The translations under genes were made by a program, and so were the position numbers. A DNA stretch of 64,000 nt, from NCBI RefSeq assembly GCF_027853965.1, contig NZ_JAQGLB010000011.1, forward strand, positions 124,001-188,000, written 5' to 3'. Below, in pieces: positions 8,583-16,836 of the stretch. The DNA comes from Saccharopolyspora indica. GTDB taxonomy: Bacteria; Actinomycetota; Actinomycetes; Mycobacteriales; Pseudonocardiaceae. The notes under the pieces were generated by a model. It saw nothing but the letters and a program-made list of their open reading frames with translations, ran no database searches and was not told the origin of the DNA. Each line of letters begins with the position of its first letter. The first letter of the stretch is position 1.

Positions 8583-9848
8583 ATGACAGACGAACTGCTC
8601 CGCGCATCCCGGCTCGCCTACGACACCGCGCCTCCGGTCGGTGACCCGGCATTCCTGCGCTATCCCGACGAACTCGCCCGCGCCCTCGCCGAATCGTGGC
8701 CGCTGGTCCTGGAGGCCAACGCCCGCGACGTCCAGGCCGCGCAGGACCGCGGTCTGCCGCCGGTCCTGCTCGACCGGATCCGGCTCGGGGAGGCGCACCT
8801 GGAGCAGCTGCGGACGCTGACCCGCAGCGTGGCCGACGAGCTCCCCGACGTGCTCAAGCCCGGCCCGGAGAGCCCGGTGGGCAAGGCCGCATCGCTGCGC
8901 AAGGTGCCCAAGCCGCTGGGCGTCGCGCTGATGGTCTACGAAGCGCGGCCGACGGTCACCGTGGAGGGCGCACTGCTGCCGGTGGTCACCGGCAACGCCG
9001 TGATCCTGCGCGGTGGCAAGGAAATCGCCGCCACCAACGCTGCACTGTCCACTGTGGTGGGCAAGGCGCTGGCGGCGTCCGGGTTGCCGACCGGCATGGT
9101 GACCACGCTGGACGATCCGAGCCGCGCCGTGCTGCGCGAGCTGCTGGGCCGCGGCGACGCGATCGACGTGCTCATCCCGCGCGGCAGCCCGTCGCTGATC
9201 GACTACTGCCGGACCACGAGCACCATCCCGGTCATCGCCAGCGGCGGTGGCGTCAACCACCTCTACGTGCACGAATCCGCCGATCTGGCGCTGGCCGCGG
9301 CGGTGGCGCTGGACAGCAAGCTCGCCGAGCCCACCGCCTGCAACACCCTGGAGCTGGTGCTCGTCGACGAGCGGGTGGCGACGCCGTTCGCCGCGGCGCT
9401 GGCCGACGCGGCCGAGCAGGAAGTGACCTTCCGCCTCGACGAGCGCATCACCGCCCCCACCCGCGCCGACGGCGCGCTGTGGCAGATCGCAGCGCTGGCC
9501 GAGCACGACTTCGGCCGCGAGTTCCTGGAGCCGGCGATCGGAGTCCGCGCCGTCGCGGGCCTGGCCGAAGCGGTCGAGCACATCCGCCGGTTCGGCTCGA
9601 TGCACACCGAAGGCGTGGTCTCCGGCGACGAGCGGGTCGCCGCGGAGTTCGTCAAGCAGGTCGACGCGGCCGCGATCGTGGTGAACGGATCGCTGCGGCT
9701 GCACGACGGTCCCACCCTCGGCCTCGGCGCCGAGGTCTCCATCAGCACCGGCCGCCTGCACGAGCGCGGCCCGGTGACGATGCGCTCGCTGTTGACCCAC
9801 ACCTGGTTGGTGGCGGCCAACGGCACGCTGCGCAGCACGGTCAGCTGA
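8583..9848 (+). CDS. Glutamate-5-semialdehyde dehydrogenase (ProA)-like reductase
   Basis: 421 residues, full length for gamma-glutamyl phosphate reductase. Family signatures: RPTVTVEGALLPVVTGNAVILRGG-type region, LIPRGSPSLI, GGGVNHLYV, and the catalytic Cys253 in EPTACNTLE. ProA normally reduces gamma-glutamyl phosphate to the semialdehyde, the precursor of pyrroline-5-carboxylate. No glutamate 5-kinase is encoded in the operon, so either the housekeeping kinase supplies the substrate or this copy reduces another acyl phosphate or a carrier-bound thioester; that is inference. It is six bases downstream of the SDR gene, inside the operon, and therefore is probably a biosynthetic paralogue rather than the proline-pathway enzyme. 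Confidence 0.85.
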   Translation: MTDELLRASRLAYDTAPPVGDPAFLRYPDELARALAESWPLVLEANARDVQAAQDRGLPPVLLDRIRLGEAHLEQLRTLTRSVADELPDVLKPGPESPVGKAASLRKVPKPLGVALMVYEARPTVTVEGALLPVVTGNAVILRGGKEIAATNAALSTVVGKALAASGLPTGMVTTLDDPSRAVLRELLGRGDAIDVLIPRGSPSLIDYCRTTSTIPVIASGGGVNHLYVHESADLALAAAVALDSKLAEPTACNTLELVLVDERVATPFAAALADAAEQEVTFRLDERITAPTRADGALWQIAALAEHDFGREFLEPAIGVRAVAGLAEAVEHIRRFGSMHTEGVVSGDERVAAEFVKQVDAAAIVVNGSLRLHDGPTLGLGAEVSISTGRLHERGPVTMRSLLTHTWLVAANGTLRSTVS

Positions 9849-9871
9849 AACCCGCACCTGGAGGAGGAACC

Positions 9872-10153
9872 ATGTCCACAGCCACGCTCGACCGCGCCGC
9901 GGTCGCCGAAGCCGTCAAACGAGTGGTCATCGCCGAATCGCGGATTTCCCTCACCCCGAACCAGATCCCGGACGACGAGCTGCTCAACGGGGACCGACTG
10001 ACCGTCAACTCCCTCGGTTTCGTGGGAATGCTGATCCGCCTGGAGGACGAGCTGGACGTCGAGCTCTCCGACGACCTCTTCGTCGGCCGCCAGTTCCACA
10101 CCGTCGCCGACCTGATCAACGTCGTCCTCCAGGCCGCGGAGGTGACGGCATGA
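9872..10153 (+). CDS. Stand-alone acyl carrier protein 2
   Basis: 93 residues; the prosthetic-group Ser is in LTVNSLGFVGMLIRLED, an NSL variant of the usual DSL. The start at 9872 has a strong GGAGGAGG site. The 18-residue N-terminal extension before the first helix is longer than usual. The stop overlaps the TrpB-like gene by 4 bases, which hints that the PLP enzyme may act on a substrate carried here; this is inference. Confidence 0.82.
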   Translation: MSTATLDRAAVAEAVKRVVIAESRISLTPNQIPDDELLNGDRLTVNSLGFVGMLIRLEDELDVELSDDLFVGRQFHTVADLINVVLQAAEVTA

Positions 10154-11496
10154 GCAGCGGGTTGCCGACGCAGTGGCGCAGCGTCTTGCCGCACATCGAC
10201 GAGCTCCCGGCCGACCGCAGCCCGCGGGTGAGCAGCGGGCAGGGCGTGCAGGCCAACCTGCCGATGGAGCTGGTGCGGCAGAGCATCTCGCGCAAGGAGT
10301 ACTGGCCGATCCCCGACGAGATCGCCGACGCCTACCGGAAGTTCCGCCCGACCCCGCTGTGGCGGGCGACCGGTTTCGAGCGGGCCATCGGCGCCCGCGT
10401 GCCGGTCTACGTCAAGTACGAGGGCGGCAACATCTCCGGCAGCCACAAGCTCAACACCGCGCTCGCGCAGGCCTACTACTACTCGCGGGCCGGGGTGAAG
10501 GAGCTGGTGACCGGGACCGGTGCCGGGCAGTGGGGCACGGCGCTGGCCGCGGCCTGCGCCCTGTTCGGCCTGCGCTGCACGGTGTTCATGGTCGGGTCGA
10601 GCCTGAGCCGCAAGCCCTACCGCGGCGTGCTCATGCGGATGCTCGGCGCCGAGGTCCACGCCAGCCCGAGCGACCTGACCGCGGTGGGCCGCGATCACGA
10701 CGGCAGCCGCGGCAACAGCCTGTCGCTGGCCATCGGCGAGGCGGTGGAGTACGCCAAGGCCACCGACGGCGCCGCGTTCAGCATCGGCAGCGGCGAGACC
10801 TACAGCATCCTGCACCAGTCGGTGATCGGGCAGGAGGCGCAGGTGCAGCTGGCCGAGCTCGACGCCGACGTCGACGCGGTCGTCGGCTGCGTCGGGGCGG
10901 GCTCCAACTTCGGCGGCATCGCGCTGCCGTTCCACGCCGAGGCCGTCGCCACCGGCGCACCGGCTCCGCTGCTGGTCGCCGCGGAGTCCAGCACCACGCC
11001 CAAGCTGAGCCGCGGCGTGTACGCCTACGACCAGACCGACGCGACGGGAACCGGGCCGCTGGAGGCGATGTACACCATCGGCAGCGACTACGTCATCCCC
11101 GACTCGCACTCGGCGGGCCTGCGGTTCCACGCCGCGGCGAAGGTCGTCTCGGCGATGCGCCACGCCGGTCAGGTCGAGGCGGTGGGCATCGGCCAGGTCG
11201 AGGCGCTGGAAGCGGGCCGGCTGCTGACCGTGCACGAAACCGTGCTGCCCGCACCGGAATCCGGTCACGCGCTGGCCGCCGCGGCGAAGCTGGCGACCGG
11301 CACCGCCGAAGGCATGCGCGCCGAGCGCGGTGTGCTGGTGTGCGCGAGCGGTCACGGCTACCTGGACCTGGCCGCGTACCAGCAGTTCCTCGACGGCGAG
11401 CTCAGCGACGTCGCGCCGGTGCCGGAGGCGCTGTCGGCCGCGGTGTCCGGGCTCGACCGGGTGGGCGAGCTCTCGACGGCGGGGAGGCGGCCATGA
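10150..11496 (+). CDS. TrpB2-type tryptophan synthase beta-like PLP enzyme, catalytic Glu replaced
   Basis: 448 residues, the length and features of the TrpB2 subgroup: RPTPLWRA, YVKYEGGNISGSHKLNTALAQ with the PLP Lys100, GAGQWGTALA, KPYRGVLMRMLGAEV, LHQSVIGQEAQ, GCVGAGSNFGG for phosphate binding, and CASGHG near the C terminus. In tryptophan synthases the segment before GAGQ reads ETGAGQ, with the Glu that steers indole attack; here it reads GTGAGQ (Gly122). Loss of that Glu suggests a beta-replacement with a nucleophile other than indole. No trpA or other trp gene is nearby, so it is best seen as a pathway enzyme making an unusual beta-substituted amino acid. Confidence 0.85.
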   Translation: MSSGLPTQWRSVLPHIDELPADRSPRVSSGQGVQANLPMELVRQSISRKEYWPIPDEIADAYRKFRPTPLWRATGFERAIGARVPVYVKYEGGNISGSHKLNTALAQAYYYSRAGVKELVTGTGAGQWGTALAAACALFGLRCTVFMVGSSLSRKPYRGVLMRMLGAEVHASPSDLTAVGRDHDGSRGNSLSLAIGEAVEYAKATDGAAFSIGSGETYSILHQSVIGQEAQVQLAELDADVDAVVGCVGAGSNFGGIALPFHAEAVATGAPAPLLVAAESSTTPKLSRGVYAYDQTDATGTGPLEAMYTIGSDYVIPDSHSAGLRFHAAAKVVSAMRHAGQVEAVGIGQVEALEAGRLLTVHETVLPAPESGHALAAAAKLATGTAEGMRAERGVLVCASGHGYLDLAAYQQFLDGELSDVAPVPEALSAAVSGLDRVGELSTAGRRP

Positions 11497-12554
11497 CGGT
11501 GCGATCCGAGCTGCTCGACTGCGTGCAGGCCAACCTCGCGGTGCTGGCCGACCACCACCACGGCGCGGGCACGCACCTCAACCTCGGTGCGGCGCTGCGC
11601 TTCCGGTGGCGCGCCGAACAGCTGCCCACGGTCGAGCCGACGCTGGAGCAGCACCTGGCGGACGCGGAGGACCTGCTCGGCCTGCGCCTCGCGGACCGGC
11701 GCGCGATCACCGGCGGTCCGCTGACCGCGGCCGTGCGGCCCGGCGAGCGGGCGTACGTCATCGCCGACGCCTACGAGCTGCCGTGGGTGCCCTACTTCCA
11801 GCAGCGGCACATGGAGCACAGCTTCCTGCTCACCGCCGACGGCGAGGTGGTCGACGCCTACGCCAACGACACGCAGTGGGGCCCGGCGGCACCCGGCACC
11901 TGGCAGCACCCGGATCTCCAGGTGGCGGGCGAAGTCCTGCACTTCACGCCCGGCGTCGCGCCGAATCCCGTGGCCTCGCTCGACGACGGTGATCCCGAGG
12001 AGTACGTCGCCGCCTACGAGTCCGAGCCGGACCGGGTCTCGGCGCTGGACCGGCTGACGCTGGAGACCTGGTTGCTGGCCCGTTCCCGGAAGCTGCACGC
12101 CGCGTTCCGCGAGCACCGCGGCCTGCCGACGACACCCGCGCTCGCCGAGCACCTGGCCCGCTGGGACGCGCTGGTCGAACAGACCTACCTGGCCTACCGG
12201 CGCGTGGTGCGCGGCAGGCCCGAGCCGGCTGCCGTCGTGGAGCGCTTGCGCGCGGTGCTGGCCGCCGATCGCGAGGTGTTCGCGCTCGGCGACGAGCGGT
12301 GGCGGCGCTCGGTCGCCGGTGTGGTGGCGTCGGTGCTGGAGGTGCCCGAGCAGCAGCTGCTCGGTGGCGTCAGCTTCACCTCGCTGCCGCGGTTCAGCTC
12401 GTTCCGGCTGGTGGAGATCGTCGAGCAGCTGGAGAGCGAGCTGGGTGCCGACATCGACGCCGCGGATCTGCTGCCCGAGAACCTGCACCGCCTCGACGAC
12501 CTCTGCCAGGTCATCCGGCCGCCGGCGGTGCGCACGGAGGGAGTTCTGCCATGA
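11493..12554 (+). CDS. BtrH-like Cys-His-Asp acyltransferase fused to a carrier domain
   Basis: 353 residues. The N-terminal part resembles the papain-like BtrH family, which moves an aminoacyl group from an acyl carrier protein to an amine. Candidate triad: Cys10 in LLDCVQAN, His109 in MEHSFLL, Asp121 in VVDAYAND. A mostly helical middle follows (about 165-260), then a C-terminal acyl-carrier-like domain (about 268-345) with a Ser in FSSFRLVEIVEQLE at the phosphopantetheine position. ATGA overlaps with both neighbours. The fusion suggests that it holds one acyl partner on its own arm while acylating it. The family assignment rests on motif arrangement and gene company, so it is moderate. Confidence 0.65.
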   Translation: MTVRSELLDCVQANLAVLADHHHGAGTHLNLGAALRFRWRAEQLPTVEPTLEQHLADAEDLLGLRLADRRAITGGPLTAAVRPGERAYVIADAYELPWVPYFQQRHMEHSFLLTADGEVVDAYANDTQWGPAAPGTWQHPDLQVAGEVLHFTPGVAPNPVASLDDGDPEEYVAAYESEPDRVSALDRLTLETWLLARSRKLHAAFREHRGLPTTPALAEHLARWDALVEQTYLAYRRVVRGRPEPAAVVERLRAVLAADREVFALGDERWRRSVAGVVASVLEVPEQQLLGGVSFTSLPRFSSFRLVEIVEQLESELGADIDAADLLPENLHRLDDLCQVIRPPAVRTEGVLP

Positions 12555-14029
12555 CGTTGCTGCACGAACTGCTCGACGACGCGGCCGATCGCAGGCCCGC
12601 TCGTCCGGCGATCACCGCGGCGGGCCGCACGCTGACCCACCTCGAACTGGCCGCGGCGAGCCGCCGCCTGGCCCGGCTGCTGCACGAGCGCGGCGTCCGG
12701 CGCGGACAGCGCATCGTCGTGGTGCTGCCGTCGAGCGTGCTGCACCCGGCGCTGGTCTACGCCGCATCGCGGATCGGCGCGGTCATCTCGGTGCTGCACG
12801 AGCAGACCACCGACCGCGCGCTGGAGCACGTGCTCGACGACTGCGAGCCCGTGCTGGTGGTCTCCGACGAGGTCTCCCGGCCCGCTCTGGATCGCGGGAT
12901 CGCGGTCCTGGGCAGCGCGGAGCTCCTCGCCCGGCTGGGCGAGGGATCGCAGGAGGTGCCGGGGCGGGAACCGCTGGCGGTGGACCCGCTGTTCCTGATC
13001 TACACCTCCGGCACCACCTCGGCGCCGAAGGCGGTCGTCAGCACGCACCAGCAGGTCACCTTCGCGGTCGCGGCGATCCAGTCGGTGCTGCGCTACCAGG
13101 ACACCGACGTGGTGTACTGCCCGCTGCCGATGTCCTTCGACTACGGCATGTACCAGCTGTTCCTGGGCGCGGCTTCAGGCGCGCACGTCTGGCTCGGCCG
13201 CCCGGCCGAGGTCGGCCCCAGCCTGGTGACGAACCTGGTCGAGGCCGGTGCCACCGTGCTGCCCGCGGTGCCCGCGGTCGCCGACGCGCTGGGCAGGCTG
13301 CTGGCCCGGCGGGCGGCGGTGGTGCCCGCGATCCGGCTGGTGACCAACACCGGCGCGGCGATGCCCGCGGAGGCGCTGGCGCGGCTGCGCGCGGCGATCC
13401 CCGGGCTGCGGGTGCAGCTGATGTTCGGGCTCACCGAGTGCAAGCGCGCGACGATCGCCGAGCCCGACGACGACCTGCGGCGCCCCGGCACCTGCGGCCG
13501 CGCGCTGCCCGGCACCGAGGTGTTCACAGTGGACGGTGAAGGCCGCAGGCTGGAGCCGGGCGAGGTCGGCGAGATCACCGTGCGCGGGCCCAACGTGATG
13601 GCCGGCTACTGGCGGCAGCCGGAGATGTCGGCCCGCCGGTTCCTCCGCCGCGACGAGCTGTTCCCGGAGCTGCGCACCGGCGACTACGGCTGGATCGACG
13701 AGGACGGCCACCTGTACTTCGAGGGCCGCCGCGACGACATCTACAAGGAGCGCGGCTTCCGGGTCAGCGCCACCGAGGTCGAGGCCGCCGCGCGGCGCGT
13801 CACCGGGGTGAGCTCGGCCGCCGTGCTGCCGCCGGAGGGGCAGCGGCGGGCGGTGCTGATGGTCGTCGCCGACACCGGGCCGGACGAGGTGCTGGCGGCG
13901 ATGCGCGCCGAGATCGAGGAGTTCAAGATCCCCGGCCGGTGCCTGGTCGTCGAGCGGATCGCGTTGACCCGCAACGGGAAGGTCGACCGCAAGGCGATGG
14001 CCGCGATGCTGGAGGCCGATCATGGCTGA
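12551..14029 (+). CDS. AMP-forming acyl/aminoacyl ligase
   Basis: 492-residue ANL-superfamily adenylating enzyme. Motifs: YTSGTTSAPKAVV (P-loop), FGLTECKR (A5), RTGDYGWIDEDGHLYFEGRRDDIYKERGFRVSATEVE split over A7-A8, and NGKVDRKAM with the catalytic Lys at the end. The KERGFRVS hinge and stand-alone form fit carrier-loading ligases. It overlaps the BtrH-like gene upstream by ATGA and the decarboxylase gene downstream by 8 bases. The likely job is loading an amino acid or amino-acyl precursor on one of the discrete carriers; the substrate is unassigned. Confidence 0.87.
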   Translation: MTLLHELLDDAADRRPARPAITAAGRTLTHLELAAASRRLARLLHERGVRRGQRIVVVLPSSVLHPALVYAASRIGAVISVLHEQTTDRALEHVLDDCEPVLVVSDEVSRPALDRGIAVLGSAELLARLGEGSQEVPGREPLAVDPLFLIYTSGTTSAPKAVVSTHQQVTFAVAAIQSVLRYQDTDVVYCPLPMSFDYGMYQLFLGAASGAHVWLGRPAEVGPSLVTNLVEAGATVLPAVPAVADALGRLLARRAAVVPAIRLVTNTGAAMPAEALARLRAAIPGLRVQLMFGLTECKRATIAEPDDDLRRPGTCGRALPGTEVFTVDGEGRRLEPGEVGEITVRGPNVMAGYWRQPEMSARRFLRRDELFPELRTGDYGWIDEDGHLYFEGRRDDIYKERGFRVSATEVEAAARRVTGVSSAAVLPPEGQRRAVLMVVADTGPDEVLAAMRAEIEEFKIPGRCLVVERIALTRNGKVDRKAMAAMLEADHG

Positions 14030-15275
14030 GGCCCTGCTGGAGCGCAGCGGAATCCGCGACCGGCTCGGCGCGGTGCGGACCCCGGCCTACGTCTACGACC
14101 TGGCCGTGGTGCGCGAGAACCACGCGCACCTGCGGTCGGCGCTGCCGGACTCGGCCGAGGTGTACTACTCGCTCAAGGCCAATCCGCACCCGGCGCTGCT
14201 GGGCGAGCTGCGCGCCGGTGGCGCGCTGCCGGAGGTCTGCTCGCCGGGCGAGCTGGACGCGGCGTTGCAGGCCGGCTGGTCCGCCGGGCAGGTGCTCTAC
14301 ACCGGTCCGGGCAAGCGCGATGCCGACCTGGACCGGGCGGTGCGGCTGGGCGTGCGGGAGTTCTCCGTCGATTCGGTCGTGGCGCTGGACCAGCTCGAAG
14401 CGGTCGCCGCGGCCCACGGCGTCCGGCTCGGCTGCCTGCTGCGGATCAACGACGACCGGCCCGCCGCCGGGCAGGGCCTGGCCATGACCGGGGTGGCGTC
14501 GCAGTTCGGCGCCGACCTGGGCTGGGTGCTGGCCGAACCCGAGCGGTTCACCGGGCGGGCGCACGTGCGGATGCGCGGCCTGCACCTGTACATGGGCACC
14601 AACCTGGTCACCGTCGAGGACCTGGTCGCGCAGTTCCGCCAGTCCGTGCGCACCGCGGTCGGCCTCTGCGAGGTGTTCGCGGCGCACGGCGAGGCGATCG
14701 AGCTGCTCGACCTCGGCGGCGGTTTCGGCGCACCGTTCGCCAAGCGGGGCGACCGCATCCCGCTGGACGGCCTGAAAACCGCGCTGGAGGACCTCTTCCG
14801 CGAGGAGCTCCCGGACCCGGCGCCCGCGATCGCCTTCGAGACCGGCCGCTACCTGGTCGGCACCGCGGGCACGTTGGTGACCTCGGTGCTCGACGTCAAG
14901 CGCTCGCACGACCGCGACGTGGTGGTGCTGGAGTCGGGCATCAACCACTTGGGCGGCATGGCCGGGCTGCGGCGCGTGCCGCCGCTGGTGCCCGACCTCG
15001 TCGGCGAGCCGGACGGCCGGGGCCGGATGACCGCGATGATCACCGGCCCGCTGTGCACCCCGCTGGACCTCTGGGCGCGGTCGGCGGAGCTGCCCGAGGT
15101 GCGGCCCGGTGACGTGCTCGCCGTGCCCAACGTCGGCGCTTACGGGCTCTGCGCGAGCCTGCTCGCCTTCCTCGGCCACCCGATGCCCGCGGAGGTCGTC
15201 GTCGACGGCGACGACCCGCAGCGGTCGCCGCAGGTTTCCCGTTTGGAACTGATCCGAATCCACGGAGAGGACTGA
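14022..15275 (+). CDS. PLP-dependent decarboxylase, BtrK/LysA-like
   Basis: 417 residues of fold type III (alanine-racemase-like), Orn/DAP decarboxylase family. Visible: PLP Lys52 in YYSLKANPHP, the glycine-rich LDLGGGFG phosphate loop, FETGRYLVG (EPGR motif as ETGR), and the C-terminal GPLCTPLDLW with the active-site Cys and Asp. Gene company with discrete carriers and BtrH-like proteins argues for the BtrK/VinO branch, which decarboxylates carrier-bound glutamyl or methylaspartyl groups, rather than for lysine biosynthesis. It would give an omega- or beta-aminoacyl-carrier. The carrier gene immediately downstream (5-base gap) is the obvious partner. Confidence 0.87.
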   Translation: MAEALLERSGIRDRLGAVRTPAYVYDLAVVRENHAHLRSALPDSAEVYYSLKANPHPALLGELRAGGALPEVCSPGELDAALQAGWSAGQVLYTGPGKRDADLDRAVRLGVREFSVDSVVALDQLEAVAAAHGVRLGCLLRINDDRPAAGQGLAMTGVASQFGADLGWVLAEPERFTGRAHVRMRGLHLYMGTNLVTVEDLVAQFRQSVRTAVGLCEVFAAHGEAIELLDLGGGFGAPFAKRGDRIPLDGLKTALEDLFREELPDPAPAIAFETGRYLVGTAGTLVTSVLDVKRSHDRDVVVLESGINHLGGMAGLRRVPPLVPDLVGEPDGRGRMTAMITGPLCTPLDLWARSAELPEVRPGDVLAVPNVGAYGLCASLLAFLGHPMPAEVVVDGDDPQRSPQVSRLELIRIHGED

Positions 15276-15280
15276 TCACG

Positions 15281-15526
15281 ATGGACGCGCGTTTCACCGA
15301 GCTGCTGGTTCCGTTCCTGAAGTTCGCCGGTGGTCGCGAGATCACCGAGGACGCGAGCCTGCGCGAGCTCGGCCTGGACTCCATGCAGGCCATCGAGCTG
15401 CTGTTCGCCATCGAGGACGCCTACGGCATCGCGCTGCCCGACGACGAGCTCAACGACGAGAACTTCGCCACCGCGGGAAGCCTGTGGCGAGTGGTCTCCG
15501 CCCAGATACCGGAGGCCGTGGCATGA
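15281..15526 (+). CDS. Stand-alone acyl carrier protein 3
   Basis: 81 residues with the canonical site LGLDSMQAIELLFAIED. The size and arrangement resemble BtrI/VinL-type carriers, which hold the amino acid during decarboxylation; the adjacent decarboxylase gene supports this. A 137-base interval follows (15,527-15,663) whose codon third positions are not GC-biased, so I treat it as untranslated or as a spacer before the first flavoprotein. Confidence 0.87.
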   Translation: MDARFTELLVPFLKFAGGREITEDASLRELGLDSMQAIELLFAIEDAYGIALPDDELNDENFATAGSLWRVVSAQIPEAVA

Positions 15527-15663
15527 GCAGCTTCGTGTCAACTCCAGTTCTGCTCGACCGCACCTCAGGGGAACGTGACGCGAACCAGCCACAAGAAACC
15601 GCGAAACGTGAGGTGGAGCAGAACGCAAACACCACTGTGAATCGCGGAGAGGCGGGACCGGGC

Positions 15664-16836
15664 ATGAGCGCGCCTGCGTTGGAACGGGTCGGGTTCGATG
15701 CGTTGGCCGACCAGGTGGCCGCCGTCGCGGAGGAGCACGTCGCCGAGGCCGACCGGGACGCGGTGTTCCCGGTGGCGGCGCTCGACGAACTCCGCCGCAC
15801 CCGGTTGCTGGGGCTGCTGGTGCCCGTCGAGCACGGCGGGCTGGGCGGCGACCTCGCCGACGTGCTGCGGATCGGCATCCGGCTCGGGCGCGTGGACATG
15901 TCGCTGGCGATGATCTTCACGATGCACTGCCAGCAGGTCGCCGCGGTCGTCCGGCACGCGGCGGAGCCGCTGCGCTCGGAGCTGCTGGCCCGGCTGGGCA
16001 GCGGCGCGGAGTACCTGGCGTCGGTGACGACCGAGGTCGGCACCGGCGGGCACCTGCTCAGCGCCGGGTCGGCACTGCGCGCCGACGGCGAGCAGCTGGC
16101 CGTCGACCGGTTCGCGCCGATCGTGACCGGCGGTGCGCACGCCGACGGGTTCCTGATCACGATGCGCGCCGTCGAGGCCGATGCGCCGAACCAGGTGTCG
16201 CTGGTCTACGCCCGTCGCGACCAGCTCACCACCGACGGCTCCGGTGACTGGCAGCCGATGGGCATGCGCGCCAGCCACAGCATCGCGCTGCAGCTGACCG
16301 GAACCGTGCCCGCGCACCAGATCGTCGGTGCGCCAGGCGGTTTCGCCGACATCGCCGGTTCGGTGTTCGGGCCGCTCGCGCACCTCGGCTGGTCGGCGGC
16401 GTGGCTGGGCACCGCGGCCGGAGCGCTCTCGCGAGTGCTGCAGCTGCTGCGCAGCCCGGCCGGGCGCAAGCGGTTCGACGTCAAGTCGGAGCTGCTGCTG
16501 ACCAGGCTCTCCACGGCCCGGCAGCGGCTGGACACCGTGCACGCCCTGCTGTGGCGGACCGAGGAGATGGTGCGCACCACCTCGGACCTGTCGCTGCCGA
16601 GGAACCAGCTGCTGCTCAACGCGCTCAAGATCACCGCGGCCGAGCAGTGCCACGCCGCGGTGAACGACCTGGTCGACGCCGTGGGGCTGCGGCACGGCTA
16701 CCTCAAGGACTCGCCGACCAGGCTGGAGCAGGCGCTGCGCGACCTGCGCTCCGCCGCCCTGAACTACAGCAACGACCGGCTGCACCTCGCGGACGGCCGG
16801 CTCGCGCTGATGGACTCGGAGGTGCGCTTTGCCTGA
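15664..16836 (+). CDS. Acyl-CoA dehydrogenase-fold flavoprotein 1
   Basis: 390 residues, family length. N-terminal helical region (LGLLVPVEHGGLGGDLAD), middle beta region (YLASVTTEVGTGGHLLSAG, WQPMGMRAS) and C-terminal helical domain are seen. The usual C-terminal YGGTxEI/YEGT motif with the catalytic Glu is absent (LNYSNDRLHLADGRLALMD instead), so simple alpha-beta dehydrogenation with that base is doubtful. Members of this fold paired with a flavin reductase often act as oxygenases; the operon does end in such a reductase. An in-frame ATG at 15523 overlaps the carrier stop, but the 47 added residues are low in GC3, so 15664 is preferred. Confidence 0.78.
   Translation: MSAPALERVGFDALADQVAAVAEEHVAEADRDAVFPVAALDELRRTRLLGLLVPVEHGGLGGDLADVLRIGIRLGRVDMSLAMIFTMHCQQVAAVVRHAAEPLRSELLARLGSGAEYLASVTTEVGTGGHLLSAGSALRADGEQLAVDRFAPIVTGGAHADGFLITMRAVEADAPNQVSLVYARRDQLTTDGSGDWQPMGMRASHSIALQLTGTVPAHQIVGAPGGFADIAGSVFGPLAHLGWSAAWLGTAAGALSRVLQLLRSPAGRKRFDVKSELLLTRLSTARQRLDTVHALLWRTEEMVRTTSDLSLPRNQLLLNALKITAAEQCHAAVNDLVDAVGLRHGYLKDSPTRLEQALRDLRSAALNYSNDRLHLADGRLALMDSEVRFA

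Noticed and set aside
14022..15275. Diaminopimelate decarboxylase LysA of lysine biosynthesis
   Set aside because: Operon context with discrete carriers and BtrH-like proteins fits the carrier-bound BtrK/VinO branch better, though the fold is shared.
15523..15663. Upstream start for flavoprotein 1 overlapping the carrier stop
   Set aside because: The 47 extra codons lack the GC3 bias of the neighbours and exceed the family length. Kept only as an alternative.
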